Positions 33,093 to 42,300 of a stretch of 42,672 nucleotides of DNA are shown piece after piece. How positions within the stretch are numbered: position 1 is the first letter of the stretch; the number at the start of each line of letters is the position of its first letter. Origin of the DNA: JBDUDK01 sp040002995. GTDB taxonomy: Bacteria; Actinomycetota; Acidimicrobiia; Acidimicrobiales; Ilumatobacteraceae. A program made the translations under genes and the position numbers. The notes beneath the pieces were generated by a model. The model did no database searches, was not told the origin of the DNA, and was given only the letters and a program-made list of their open reading frames with translations. Where the stretch lies: NCBI GenBank assembly GCA_040002995.1, contig JBDUDK010000110.1, positions 1 to 42,672 on the forward strand. Direction: 5' to 3'.

Positions 33093-33653
33093 ATGGACCC
33101 CATCACTATCTTCAAAAGTTCGATTGACCAGACCGGCACCATCGTCGCCGGGGTGAAGCCCGCCCAGCTCGCAGAGACCACGCCGTGCACCGATTGGGAT
33201 GTGCGGGCACTCCTGAACCACACCATCGCCGCGGTGCAGATGTTCGACACTGCGGCGCGCGGTGGTGAGTTCGACGGCTCGAATTTCGCGGCCGACCAAG
33301 TGGGCAGCGACCCGGCCGCCTCGTACGAGTCGGCCGCGGCCAGGTTGCGCGACGCCGTCGAGCAGCCTGGGGTGTTGGAAGCGATGTGGAACATGCCCTT
33401 CGGCACCGTGCCGGGGATGATGGCCATCGGCTTCGCCACCCTCGAAATAGCCCAGCACGGCTGGGACATCGCCAGGGCCACCGGCCAGCAGCCGGACTTC
33501 GACACCGACGTCACCGAGACGGCGTTCTCCACGGCCAAGATGGCCCCCGCCGAGCTCGTCCGCGTCCCCGGCGTGTTCGGGCCAGAGTCGCCTTGCCCTG
33601 GCGACGCGCCGGCGCACGATCAGCTAGCGGCCTTCATGGGCCGCCAGGTGTAA
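33093..33653 (+). CDS. TIGR03086-family (mycothiol-dependent isomerase-like) protein
   Basis: A 186-residue DinB/MDMPI-fold protein. It has the family features TTPCTDWDVRALLNHTIAA with H43, and EIAQHGWDIARATGQ with a second His/Asp pair that would complete the metal site. Actinobacterial members of this fold are thought to use mycothiol as cofactor, consistent with mshD in this window. GGAGG lies 15 nt before the ATG, which is distant; a leaderless or alternative start cannot be excluded. Substrate unknown. Confidence 0.85.
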   Translation: MDPITIFKSSIDQTGTIVAGVKPAQLAETTPCTDWDVRALLNHTIAAVQMFDTAARGGEFDGSNFAADQVGSDPAASYESAAARLRDAVEQPGVLEAMWNMPFGTVPGMMAIGFATLEIAQHGWDIARATGQQPDFDTDVTETAFSTAKMAPAELVRVPGVFGPESPCPGDAPAHDQLAAFMGRQV

Positions 33654-33672
33654 CGCCTGCGGACAAAGCCTT

Positions 33673-33930
33673 TACCTAACGATTGCACCGGTCGGACTCG
33701 GTAGCTGGTCGAGGTCCGGTGACCATCGTTTCACGGTGACGTTCTGGTCGGTCGCACTCGACGGAAACACACTCCAGGGCACACTGAAGGTGACCATCGA
33801 TGGGACGCGGAAAGGCGACACGATTACGGGCACGTATACCTTCAGCGTGCTCGATCCTTCCGGTAACGGCACCGTTCTGTTCTCCGGAACGGGCAGCTTC
33901 ACCGGCACCCGGATCGTCGCGGGCCAGTAG
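33673..33930 (+). pseudogene. C-terminal remnant of a secreted beta-protein
   Basis: An open frame with no usable start reads GVGSWSRSGDHRFTVTFWS then VALDGNTLQGTLKVTIDG and ends GTVLFSGTGSFTGTRIVAGQ. This resembles the C-terminal half of a beta-rich exported family (G.W.RTGD..F..TF ... GTGT..GTRI) that normally carries a signal peptide and about 70 more residues. A GTG at 33736 would give 64 residues but cuts off the conserved W-R-GD segment. I read it as an N-terminally truncated pseudogene. Confidence 0.5.
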
Positions 33931-33933
33931 GCC

Positions 33934-34296
33934 TCAGAGACTTACGAGCCTGTCGGCTTCCTCGATCAGGCGGGCGACATCAGGGGGCGTGACCCAACGG
34001 CCGCCGATGACGTCCAAGTCACTTTCGGTCACCCCACGGGCGACCGCGCAACCCTTTCAAACGTAGATCGGTACCTCATGGGTGCGCGCCTTGACGAACA
34101 ACTCGCGCATCGGTGGTACCCCAGTTCCCTCGAGCCCGTCGCGTATTCCCGCTTTCACGAGTTCCGTGGCGTCGCCCAGGAGTACGACGCCCACGGTATG
34201 GCCCACCTCGAACGAACCGTTCACCGCGAGATGAAGCGGGATAGACGCTCGCGTCGGGTCAGAAGATCCGCTGGCGGCGAGATACAAGATCTGCAT
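33934..34296 (-). CDS. DsrE-family selenoprotein (Sec80, UxxC)
   Basis: Reads MQILYLAASGSSDPTRASIP ... KARTHEVPIYV, then in-frame TGA (34057-34059), then KGCAVARGVTESDLDVIGG ... LIEEADRLVSL and a true TGA at 33934. The family normally shows VPIYVC..CA.ARG..E.DL at this place, so TGA replaces the first Cys of CxxC and gives U80-K-G-C83. Without read-through the protein would be 79 residues and lose its redox motif and last two elements; with it, 120 residues, normal for DsrE. A fitting SECIS-like hairpin follows. DsrE/TusD-like proteins handle sulfur or act in thiol redox; selenium should make the site more reactive. It closes the operon, 18 nt after the polyprenyl synthase. A plain nonsense mutation is the alternative, but the preserved frame and family match over the following 40 codons argue against it. 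Confidence 0.85.
34026..34046 (-). promoter_or_regulatory. Bacterial SECIS element candidate
   Basis: On the minus strand CGGTCGCCC, loop GTG, GGGTGACCG form a 9-bp stem with one G-U pair. The loop begins 20 nt after the UGA (19 nt between), and its first bases are G-U. Known bacterial SECIS rules, as I recall them, are a loop of 3-14 nt, 16-37 nt from UGA, with G among its first two bases. All three are met. Confidence 0.75.
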
Positions 34297-34314
34297 GGCC
34301 GCGAACCGTAGCCC

Positions 34315-35358
34315 TCATCCCCTGGTGGGCAGGACGCCGTCCTGCTCGAGCACGTGCGCGGTGATCGATCGGAGGAGATCACGCGCCGGCGAGTCAGAGA
34401 GCGAACCGAAGGCGTGCTCGGCTTCCCGCATCGCCGCGCCCGCGATCCCGTACATCGACGCGCGGGCGAACTCCACACTCCCGTGCGCGTGCATTTGCGC
34501 GTTGACCCACGCGACCTCCTCGCTGCCGCGCTCGCTCGACGGAAGGCCCATGATCCGCACCAGCTCACGGCGCTCCGCGCCCGACAGCGCGCCGAGCAGA
34601 TGGATGAGCAAAATCGTGCGCTTTCCCTCCTCGATGTCGCCGTCGCCTTTGAGGTCGTTGCCAATCTGAAAGACGAGGCCGAGAAGCCATCCAAAGGCCA
34701 GCGTTCGCTGCGCTTGATCGCGCCGTCCTGAGCCGATCATGGCGCCGACGGCCAGCGGCTCGATGGTGGTGTACCACGCCGTCTTCTTGCCGACCATCTT
34801 GAGGTAGTCCGACAGGGAGAGGTCGACGACGTTGTCGCGCTGCCATCCGAGGTCGAGTGCCTGACCCTCGAGCGTCTCGCGGATCATGCGTTCCCAGCCC
34901 TCGAATATGGGAGTCGCCATCGAAACCTTAAGTCGACGGGCGGCGCGCACCGCCCCGGCGCCGGCCAACGCGGCCAACGCATCGCCGGCGTTGAGCGCGA
35001 GCGGGACCCCGTGCTCGACGTGGAGTGCGGGCCGTCCTCGACGGCGCAAGGAACCGTCCTGGATGTCGTCGTGTACGAGAAAGGCGGTGTGCAGCAACTC
35101 CAGAGCGGTCGCGAACGGAAGCGCGGCGGCGAACGAGCCGCCGAACGCTGCGCAACTCGCCATACACAAAACCGGGCGCAGGCCCTTCCCCGACCGAGTC
35201 GGGTATTCCGTGAGCAGGTCGTAGAGATATCGCCGCGGTTCTCCGCCCGGGAGGTTGTGCATGACGCTGCGGTGGGCCATCGCTTGCAGTTCGCGGATCA
35301 ATCGCCGGGTCTCGGCGGTGATTCGGAGCTGCTCGGCGGTGAGCTGCTCAGATGACAT
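34315..35358 (-). CDS. Polyprenyl (GGPP-type) diphosphate synthase family protein
   Basis: A 347-residue all-helical trans-prenyltransferase homologue. First Asp-rich motif is complete: HDDIQDGSLRRRG (D97, D98, D101). GKGLRPVL carries the IPP-binding Lys/Arg. The second motif, usually DDxxD, reads QIGNDLKGDGD (N234, D235, D239), so the first Asp is Asn and the spacing is shifted. It may still make a C15-C20 diphosphate or be altered in activity. Start overlaps the upstream gene by 11 nt. Its operon partner, an FAD oxidoreductase, suggests a prenyl product that is desaturated or otherwise oxidised. Confidence 0.88.
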   Translation of the reverse strand: MSSEQLTAEQLRITAETRRLIRELQAMAHRSVMHNLPGGEPRRYLYDLLTEYPTRSGKGLRPVLCMASCAAFGGSFAAALPFATALELLHTAFLVHDDIQDGSLRRRGRPALHVEHGVPLALNAGDALAALAGAGAVRAARRLKVSMATPIFEGWERMIRETLEGQALDLGWQRDNVVDLSLSDYLKMVGKKTAWYTTIEPLAVGAMIGSGRRDQAQRTLAFGWLLGLVFQIGNDLKGDGDIEEGKRTILLIHLLGALSGAERRELVRIMGLPSSERGSEEVAWVNAQMHAHGSVEFARASMYGIAGAAMREAEHAFGSLSDSPARDLLRSITAHVLEQDGVLPTRG

Positions 35359-36031
35359 TGAGTGAGACCAGCAGCTGCAGACCCGGTGTACCGGCCACTT
35401 CGATCACACCGAAGTAACGCGCACGCTTCGTGTCGGACGGCACGACGATCGAACACGCCACGTTCACAGTCGTTCGGGGGCGGACGTCGACAACCGGCGG
35501 GGTGAAGTCGAGTCGGTAGCCGAGAATGCGCTCCTCGCCAGGGCCAAAGAGTCCGCCGCACCGCAACCGCATTCCGTCGATCATGTCGAGCGTGTCGTTG
35601 CGGACGCTCACGTGTGACGTCGTCGTCTGGCCCGGACTCACATCCGGAAGGACGAGCACGGGCGCAGGCTCGGGCACCGCGCCCCCGACGGAGAGTCGGA
35701 GCGGGTCCGACAGCGAACCGTCACCGGCGCGGCGCGCGATTACTTGGACGAGCTCTGCCGCCGCATTCGTCACCTCGACGGCAATCTTTCCGACGACACG
35801 TATGCCCAACTCCGCCAACTCGGTCACAAGATCCACAAGCCCGTTGAGAGTGACCCGACCCGCGCCACGCGCGGTGCTGACGACATCGGCTTCGCCGTCG
35901 CTCGTCGACCGCGTGCCCGGCATCGCCCGATAGCCCGCGTTCATCTCGTCGAGGATGCCGTTCAGCAACTCGCGAGCGTCATGGGCAGCGTCGGCCGCCG
36001 GACCGCTGCCGGCGGCCTCGTCACCAGACAT
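35348..36031 (-). CDS. Hypothetical protein with beta-sandwich C-terminus
   Basis: A 227-residue protein without signal peptide or membrane helix. N-terminal about 110 residues are helical and Ala/Glu-rich (LVDLVTELAELGIRVVGKIA); the C-terminal part (about 115-227) is beta-rich with the look of an Ig/CARDB-like sandwich: VLPDVSPGQTTTSHVSVRND, LDFTPPVVDVRPRTTVNVAC, YFGVIEVAGTPGLQLLVSLN. An excellent ribosome site (GGAGGGAGG) precedes the ATG at 36031, and the gene overlaps both neighbours by 11 nt. Function unknown; a scaffold or carrier for the operon enzymes is possible. Confidence 0.7.
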   Translation of the reverse strand: MSGDEAAGSGPAADAAHDARELLNGILDEMNAGYRAMPGTRSTSDGEADVVSTARGAGRVTLNGLVDLVTELAELGIRVVGKIAVEVTNAAAELVQVIARRAGDGSLSDPLRLSVGGAVPEPAPVLVLPDVSPGQTTTSHVSVRNDTLDMIDGMRLRCGGLFGPGEERILGYRLDFTPPVVDVRPRTTVNVACSIVVPSDTKRARYFGVIEVAGTPGLQLLVSLNVI

Positions 36032-38249
36032 GCTGGCCTCCCTCCCCTTTGCACCCGACGATCCTTCGGCGCGGCGGAGCCTGCAGCGTCGCCGCCGCGG
36101 CCAACAGGCCGGAGATCACGGCGGCTTCGACGCATCCGCTGTTGAGTGCACACTTCGTCCAGTCACCCGCCAGGACAAGGTTGTCGTAGCCACTCGACCC
36201 CGGAGCCATGCGGTACTGCGACGTGCCCGGCAACGACAGCACATAGCGCTCCGACGGGTCAACGTTTGCCCTCCAGAACTGACTGTCGAAACGACTCGGC
36301 CCGGTGCGGTCCTCATCATCGACGAGGAGCTCCCAACGAAACTCCGTAGGGTACCGGCGTACCCCTCGCGGCCAAAGCGGCGTCATGTCGTCGCGCACAA
36401 ACGACAGCGCACTCGCTTTCACCTGATCGGCCGCCCGAGCGGGCAATTGATAGTCGCCTGGGTCCGCGACACCACGTGGCGTCGGCATCACGTTGCAGAA
36501 GTAGGCGATTGCCTTTACTGCGCCCGGCTCAAAGCCCTCGCGCTCGATGAGCTGGCGCATGTCGGCGTACGTATCGAACGGCTCGAAGTACCCGCCCGTT
36601 GTCGCCTGCGGCCAGTCGCATCCGAGTTCGTCCATTCCAACGTTGAGCCACAACTGAAACGCCTGTGTGTAGATCGAGCCGATGTTTTCGACCATGTCTT
36701 TCCATCGGGGACTGTCTTCAATCAGTTCTTTGCAGATGTACGGATGTGCACCGACGGGAATGGCGAGGACCACCAGGTCGAAGTCCGTCCCATCTCGAAG
36801 CGCGTACTCCTCCGCGGGCACCAGCTTCGACCAGAACGACTCCACGTCTTCGGCCGTGACCTCGCTCTCGAGCTGGTCAATGAGGGGGGCATTGGGCCAG
36901 CACGGCAAGCCCTTCACGTCGACCAGTGGTCGGTAGCCCTTCGATGGATCGCGCAGACGCACTTGCCGCGACATGGCGATCGATGACACGCGGCTCCCAT
37001 CGTCGCTGAGGTGGAGCGCATCGACACGGTGAAAAAACTCAAAGCGCACACCCCGCCGCTCAAGGACCTCGAACATCGGCGCGAAGACGATGTCGCCCAT
37101 ACCAGCGCGCATCTTCCACGCGATCGCGCCCGTGAAGGTGAAGAGGGTTCGGATCGCGCCCCGCAACGCTGTCCCCGCACCGTTGCTCGGTTGCGTCGGA
37201 TCACCGTCGCGATACGAAAAGGGAAGGTCGTACATCAACGTCGTCACCATGCTGCAGTTCGCCGCCTCGGGGTGGGCGCCGTGACGGATGAGCCACTCCG
37301 AGAAATCAGAACCATCGATCACGTCGAGTCCGTCGGGATGGGTGAGCACTCCGTCGTGGAGCACACCGCGGATGGCAGCCAGAATGATGTCGGCGAGATA
37401 CCACTGCCGGCGCGCCGCGTCGGGCAGATCGTCGGGATGCGCCTGCGAACGGCGAAGATTTTCAGCGCCCCGTTCGATCAGGTCGCGAAGCCGATGATGG
37501 TCGGTGACGTTGTGATCGGCCGGATCCGCCGGCAGTTGCCCGGCGATCATCGTGGCCAGGGCGAGCGCGCCCGTTGAGACATCGGCGGCCAGCGCATAGA
37601 TCTGATTCCAGAGCGAGCGCACCTCGGAGACCAAGCGTTGCGTCGCGGACCGCGGTGTCGGTGCGACGACCACACCAGGCGAGGCAGCCTTCGACCGGGC
37701 TGTCGGGCGCAACGAGACACCGGGGGTGACCGCCTGGCCCGGCGGTGCCGGCGCCGCTTTGGCGTCTTCGACGAAGGCCACGGCGAGCAGCAGGGCGTGG
37801 ACGAGGCACTCCCACAATGACGGCAGCGGCTGCTCTCGCGTGCCGGGCATCGCGTCGTCCTCGGGGAAGGTCGCCATCCATGGCACCCAGCTGTCGCCGC
37901 GGGGTTCCTGCACGATGAACAGACTCGAGCGTTCAAAAGCATCTTCGATCGTGGCGATCGGAGACGAAGGATCGCGGCCGAGCTCGTCGTAGCACTCGCG
38001 CATGATTCGAAACGCGTTGTCGTAGAAGCCGAGCCAAATATGCAAGCCGTGTTCTTCGATGCGATCGTGGACGCCTCGTCCACTCGCGCCTTTGCCCCCC
38101 AATCGCCACCCGTACTGATAGACGGTGATGCTCGAGAACTTGTCGCGCCATCCGGCACCACTGAGTTCGAACGCGGTCGTGATCCCTGCCACCCCGCCAC
38201 CGAGAATCACGACTCGCGGAAGTGACGCTCCAGCCTCACCTTCGGGCAC
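36021..38249 (-). CDS. Large FAD-dependent amine oxidase/desaturase-like protein
   Basis: A 742-residue flavoprotein. The Rossmann motif VVILGGGVAGITTAFELSGAG lies at about 12-32 (split here in sense), followed by VYQYGWRLGGKGASGRG, the second FAD signature of the phytoene-desaturase/amine-oxidase group, and EEHGLHIWLGFYDNAF. A central insertion (about 150-310) makes it longer than the usual 450-550. The C-terminal LVLAGDWTKCALNSGCVEAA is the terminal FAD motif. The start is GTG at 38249 with GGGAGG 6 nt upstream, overlapping the previous gene by 14 nt. It probably oxidises an isoprenoid or the product of the decarboxylase-like partner; neither is proven. Confidence 0.85.
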   Translation of the reverse strand: MPEGEAGASLPRVVILGGGVAGITTAFELSGAGWRDKFSSITVYQYGWRLGGKGASGRGVHDRIEEHGLHIWLGFYDNAFRIMRECYDELGRDPSSPIATIEDAFERSSLFIVQEPRGDSWVPWMATFPEDDAMPGTREQPLPSLWECLVHALLLAVAFVEDAKAAPAPPGQAVTPGVSLRPTARSKAASPGVVVAPTPRSATQRLVSEVRSLWNQIYALAADVSTGALALATMIAGQLPADPADHNVTDHHRLRDLIERGAENLRRSQAHPDDLPDAARRQWYLADIILAAIRGVLHDGVLTHPDGLDVIDGSDFSEWLIRHGAHPEAANCSMVTTLMYDLPFSYRDGDPTQPSNGAGTALRGAIRTLFTFTGAIAWKMRAGMGDIVFAPMFEVLERRGVRFEFFHRVDALHLSDDGSRVSSIAMSRQVRLRDPSKGYRPLVDVKGLPCWPNAPLIDQLESEVTAEDVESFWSKLVPAEEYALRDGTDFDLVVLAIPVGAHPYICKELIEDSPRWKDMVENIGSIYTQAFQLWLNVGMDELGCDWPQATTGGYFEPFDTYADMRQLIEREGFEPGAVKAIAYFCNVMPTPRGVADPGDYQLPARAADQVKASALSFVRDDMTPLWPRGVRRYPTEFRWELLVDDEDRTGPSRFDSQFWRANVDPSERYVLSLPGTSQYRMAPGSSGYDNLVLAGDWTKCALNSGCVEAAVISGLLAAAATLQAPPRRRIVGCKGEGGQHVW

Positions 38250-39327
38250 CGGGCGCCTCCCAAAGGATCTCCCCGAGGTGAACGAGAAAGTCGAACTCGA
38301 GCCAAAACGCCACGAGGGGGCTGACCGGACCGGGTGAGAGGCCAAGCTCGCGCGTGATCGGCTCGCCGTCGAGCTCCGCGATCCGGACCGTGTAGTCGTT
38401 CGGCAGGAGGCCCCCGGCTCGGGTGTGCAGCACGGCGTTTCCCACTTCGATCACGGCCTGGTAACACGCCGCGCCCTGCTGGTGGGCGTCACGGAACTGC
38501 TTGAGCAGCACCATCGGAATGTTCTCGTCGATCAACTGCCGGAAGAACAAGAGCTCGGGGGCGACGTCGTGGAAGCCGCCCCCTTCGAGAGGTAGCAGGT
38601 GACGTAAGCGCTCGAACAAAAGCTCGACGGTTACGTCACCAAACCGGTTCAGCGAGTCGAGCAGCGAGGATCCCGCCCCGAGCCGCATGATCTCTCGGAA
38701 CGCGTCGACCGGGTTGTCCCACGCTGTGGTCAACGCGAGCGAAGCCCCGGTCCGTTCGACCGTGACGACACGAGTGTTGGTGGCCACCTCGGTGGGTGCG
38801 TACTTGCGCAAGGTGACGGTGTCGAGGGACAGAGCCGCAGGTGCTTCGCCGGTGCGCGGAATCTCGATCGTGCCGAGTTGCTTCGGGAACCCGTACACCT
38901 CGCGCCCACCCGCCATGGCCAGCCCGGAGTCGACGAACATGTACGGGATCGCCCACGCGAAGCGATTGCGTTTGCGATCGACGATGGGGAACCAGATCGC
39001 GGCCTCTTGTTCGTGACACACGCCGAGCTCGCGATCGAGCAGATCGGTGGATCCCATCGTGGGGATGTCGACGAAGTTGAGCAAGACGTGACCGCTGGCC
39101 GCCGTCCAATGCTCCGTTCCGCCGGTCGGATAGTTGAAACACCGGTCGCAGAACGCGTCGAGCAGAACCTGATTGGCCTCCAAGACGAAGCCATACATCC
39201 GCGTGTCGAGCGCGTCGGCCGGATGGCGGCACGCGATCTCACCTCCGTGCTCGACATACGCCGGCAAGTGAGGAAGCGCGGTGTTTGCTGACTTGGGTAG
39301 CACGCGACGCGGGCTCGTTGTACTCAC
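38236..39327 (-). CDS. Acetoacetate decarboxylase-superfamily protein
   Basis: A 363-residue ADC-like protein, longer than the 245-residue clostridial enzyme. The core motif AIPYMFVDSGLAMAGGREVY then GFPKQLG matches the ADC pattern; K149 corresponds to the Schiff-base lysine. The next residue, a second Lys in true ADC that lowers the first one's pKa, is Gln150, so classical decarboxylation is doubtful and another imine/aldol or binding role is likely. It begins with GTG at 39327, overlapping the regulator stop (GTGA), and ends inside the FAD gene start. Confidence 0.85.
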   Translation of the reverse strand: MSTTSPRRVLPKSANTALPHLPAYVEHGGEIACRHPADALDTRMYGFVLEANQVLLDAFCDRCFNYPTGGTEHWTAASGHVLLNFVDIPTMGSTDLLDRELGVCHEQEAAIWFPIVDRKRNRFAWAIPYMFVDSGLAMAGGREVYGFPKQLGTIEIPRTGEAPAALSLDTVTLRKYAPTEVATNTRVVTVERTGASLALTTAWDNPVDAFREIMRLGAGSSLLDSLNRFGDVTVELLFERLRHLLPLEGGGFHDVAPELLFFRQLIDENIPMVLLKQFRDAHQQGAACYQAVIEVGNAVLHTRAGGLLPNDYTVRIAELDGEPITRELGLSPGPVSPLVAFWLEFDFLVHLGEILWEAPGARR

Positions 39328-42300
39328 AGGGCGCGGGCCTGGGCGAGGAGCGGCTCGGGATCGGACGCCGTTGGGTCGAGTTCGCTCAGGAGTGCGCGCA
39401 GATCGGCGATCGTCGAACGGCAGTCATCACAGGTCCGATGGCGGTGCTCGATGGCCATCAGGGCACGGAGACGCAGGGCCCTTGTTCCCTGCTCCACGGC
39501 GATGGCGAGCGCCTGTTCCAACGCGGCCAGCCCGGCAGGATTTGCAGGATCGAGCTCGGTGATCAATTCGCCGGTGACGCGGTAAAGCTCGGCTTCGATA
39601 AAGCGCTCGTTGCTCTGCTCCGCCACCTGCAGGGCCGCCTCGAGCGCGGCCAGCGCGTTAGTCGGACGGCCGGCTGTGCGGTAGGCGAGCGCCAGCCCGA
39701 GACCGAACTGTGTAGCGCTCGACGACGCGCCGGCGCTTCGCCATGCAGTGAGGCAGTACTCGATCGCCGGGATCGCGCTCTCGGGCTCGCCCTCGAGTGC
39801 TTCGGCGATTTTCATGTTGGTCATGCCCGCACCGAGCCAGCTCGCGAAACCGAACTCGGCGGCGATCTGCACGGCGCGACCAGCATGCTGTCGCGCGATG
39901 CCGGGTTGCCCGGCGACTTGGAACAGTTCCGAGGCAAACGCGTGGGTGTACGCGCGGGTGAAATGGGCGGCGGGGCCTTCAAGTGCTTCGGCGGCCTCGA
40001 CCGCTTCTTGCACCGACGCGCGAGCTTCGGCGAAATGTCCAAGGAGCCAGAGCGCCATCGCCAGGTTCGCACCCGCGCCGATGCCCGCATGGTGCGGGAA
40101 CAACGGCTGGGACGATCGCCAGGTGCGACCGATCCTGAGCGGGTCGATCGACTCGGTCAACCGACCGAAGCGCAGCAGCTGGTAGCCGAGCACGGCATTC
40201 GCGGCGAGTTGCGCGTCGGCGTCGTTCGACGCGACCGCTTGCTCGAGAAGCCGCTCGGCGGTCTCCAGCGAGGCCGCGCTCTCGCCGGTGACGTGGTAGT
40301 AGGCCCAGAGCCCGTAGAGGCTCAGGACGTGGGGATGGCCGCCGCGGACGGCGGAGAGTTCGCGGACGCGCGAGTACGCAGCGGCCACCTCGGGGGCCGT
40401 GTAGCCGCGCGCCGCCAGGAGGCTGGCCGCGAGGCCGCTCTGAGCGCCCATCTCGAACTCATCCGCGTTCTGCTTTACGTGAGGAGCGAGACGAAGGGCC
40501 TGTTCGAAGGATCCGATGGCCTCGGCATGAGCCGCGATCGACGCGTGGCGCAGACCAGATCGCATCCAGTAGATCGCTGCCGATTCCAGGTCGCCGGCGA
40601 GCTCGTAGTGGTGGGCCAGAACTTGCGGCTGATCGTCGGGGGCGATCGAGAACAGCTCGTGCAACACGGCCGCGGCGCGGCGGTGAAGTTCGCGCCGTCG
40701 GGCAAGGAGCTGGACTTCGTATGCGGCGTCGCGCAGCAGCGCGTGATGGAATTCATAGTGGGGCGGTGCGCCCGCTTGTCGAAGGATCCCGCCGCGTTCC
40801 AAGAGGTCGAGGTGGTTTTGCACTTCTGCTTCCGAGCGGGGCAGCAGATGATTGATCAGCTCTGTCGTCGCGGGACGGCCGAGAACGGCGAGCACCTCCA
40901 CCACCTCGCGCTGGTCTGGAAACGAATCCAGGCGGGCCACGAGAAGGTCGTTGAGGGTCGGCGGCACCGTGATCGAGTCGGAGGGCAGATCGGTGCCCTC
41001 ATCGCCGACGACCATCCGCGCCAGCTCGCGAATGTAAAGCGGTACGCCATCGCCCCGCTCGGCGACCAGCCGGCGCGTCGCTTCGTCGAGACGGCCGCTC
41101 GTGAGTGTGTCGATCAACTCGTCGCACGTGTCGGCGTCGATCGACCCGAGCTCGATAACCACGCTGGGCTCTCCCGGCGCGGCTCCCGAGGCCTGGCGCG
41201 TGGTGGCTAGAACAAGCAATGGGCCTCGCTTGTCGGCGACACACCGGTGGAGCAATTCGAGAGTTGATGGATCGGCCCAATGCAGATCCTCGATGACGAG
41301 GAGGGTCGGGCCGTCGGCTCGCAACGCGTCGAGCCACGCGAGCAACACTCCAAACGTGCGTTCACGCGCCTGTTCCGGCTGGAGCTCGGGCACTCGCCTG
41401 TCGTCCGGCCATGGAACCGAGGCGAGGTTCGCAAGGAGGTACAGACTTTCGTCGTTAGCGATGCCCGCAAACTCGGTGATGCCCGCCAGCCACTCGAGCT
41501 GTTTGCCACAGTCGTCGAAGTCGGATCCCATCCGACTGAGCTGCTGGACCACCGGATACAGCGGTGTATTCGAATGCAGCGGTGAGCAGCGCAGCGTGAC
41601 GTGACGGCCCCCGTCGGCTCTCACCATCCGCTGCGCGTAGCGAACGAAGTGCGACTTCCCGATGCCCGCTTCGCCCGCGACAACCACGTAACCGCCGCTC
41701 TGCTTGGCCACCGTCCACGCTCGCTCGAGGGCGGCCCGTTCGATGTTGCGGCCGATGACCTCGTCGTCCTTTAGCTCGTCGTCCTCGCTGTGGACGGAGA
41801 GCACTCGGAAGAGCTCCACGGGGCGGTTGATCCCTCGAAGCGTTCGAGCGCCGAGAGGCGCAACGTCGACCCTTCGGTGCACAAGACGAAGGGTGTCGGC
41901 GCTGATGAGCACCATTCCCGGCGGCGCCTCAGCCTGTACGCGGGCGGCGAGGTTTGGTGTTTCGCCAACGATGTCGCCGGGCCGTGCCCACGTTCCGCTG
42001 CCCATATCCGAAATGACGGCCAGTCCGGTGTGAATACCGATCCGCACCTTGAGGTTCCACTCCTCGCCCGTGGACTCCGATCGCAGACGACTCATGGCGT
42101 CGACGATTGCGAGCGCGGCGAGTACCGCTCGCAGACCGTCGTCCTCGTGCGCCCTCGGGTACCCGAAGTACACGAGAAGGCCGTCGCCCATGAGGTGCGC
42201 AACATGACCGGCGTACTGACTCACGATCACAGTGCACGCCTGGTGGTAGGCGTGGAGGACTTCGCGTGTCTCTTCGGGATCACGCGAGCTCGCGATCTCG

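Noticed and set aside
34057..34059. TGA in the DsrE gene as a true stop or sequencing error
   Set aside because: The codon falls precisely at the conserved redox Cys, the frame stays family-like for 40 codons, and a hairpin meeting SECIS rules follows. A random nonsense change would be unlikely to satisfy all three.
39285..41210. 641-codon open frame opposite the cyclase/AAA/TPR gene
   Set aside because: Mirror reading of GC-rich TPR coding sequence; the sense protein continues unbroken through it.
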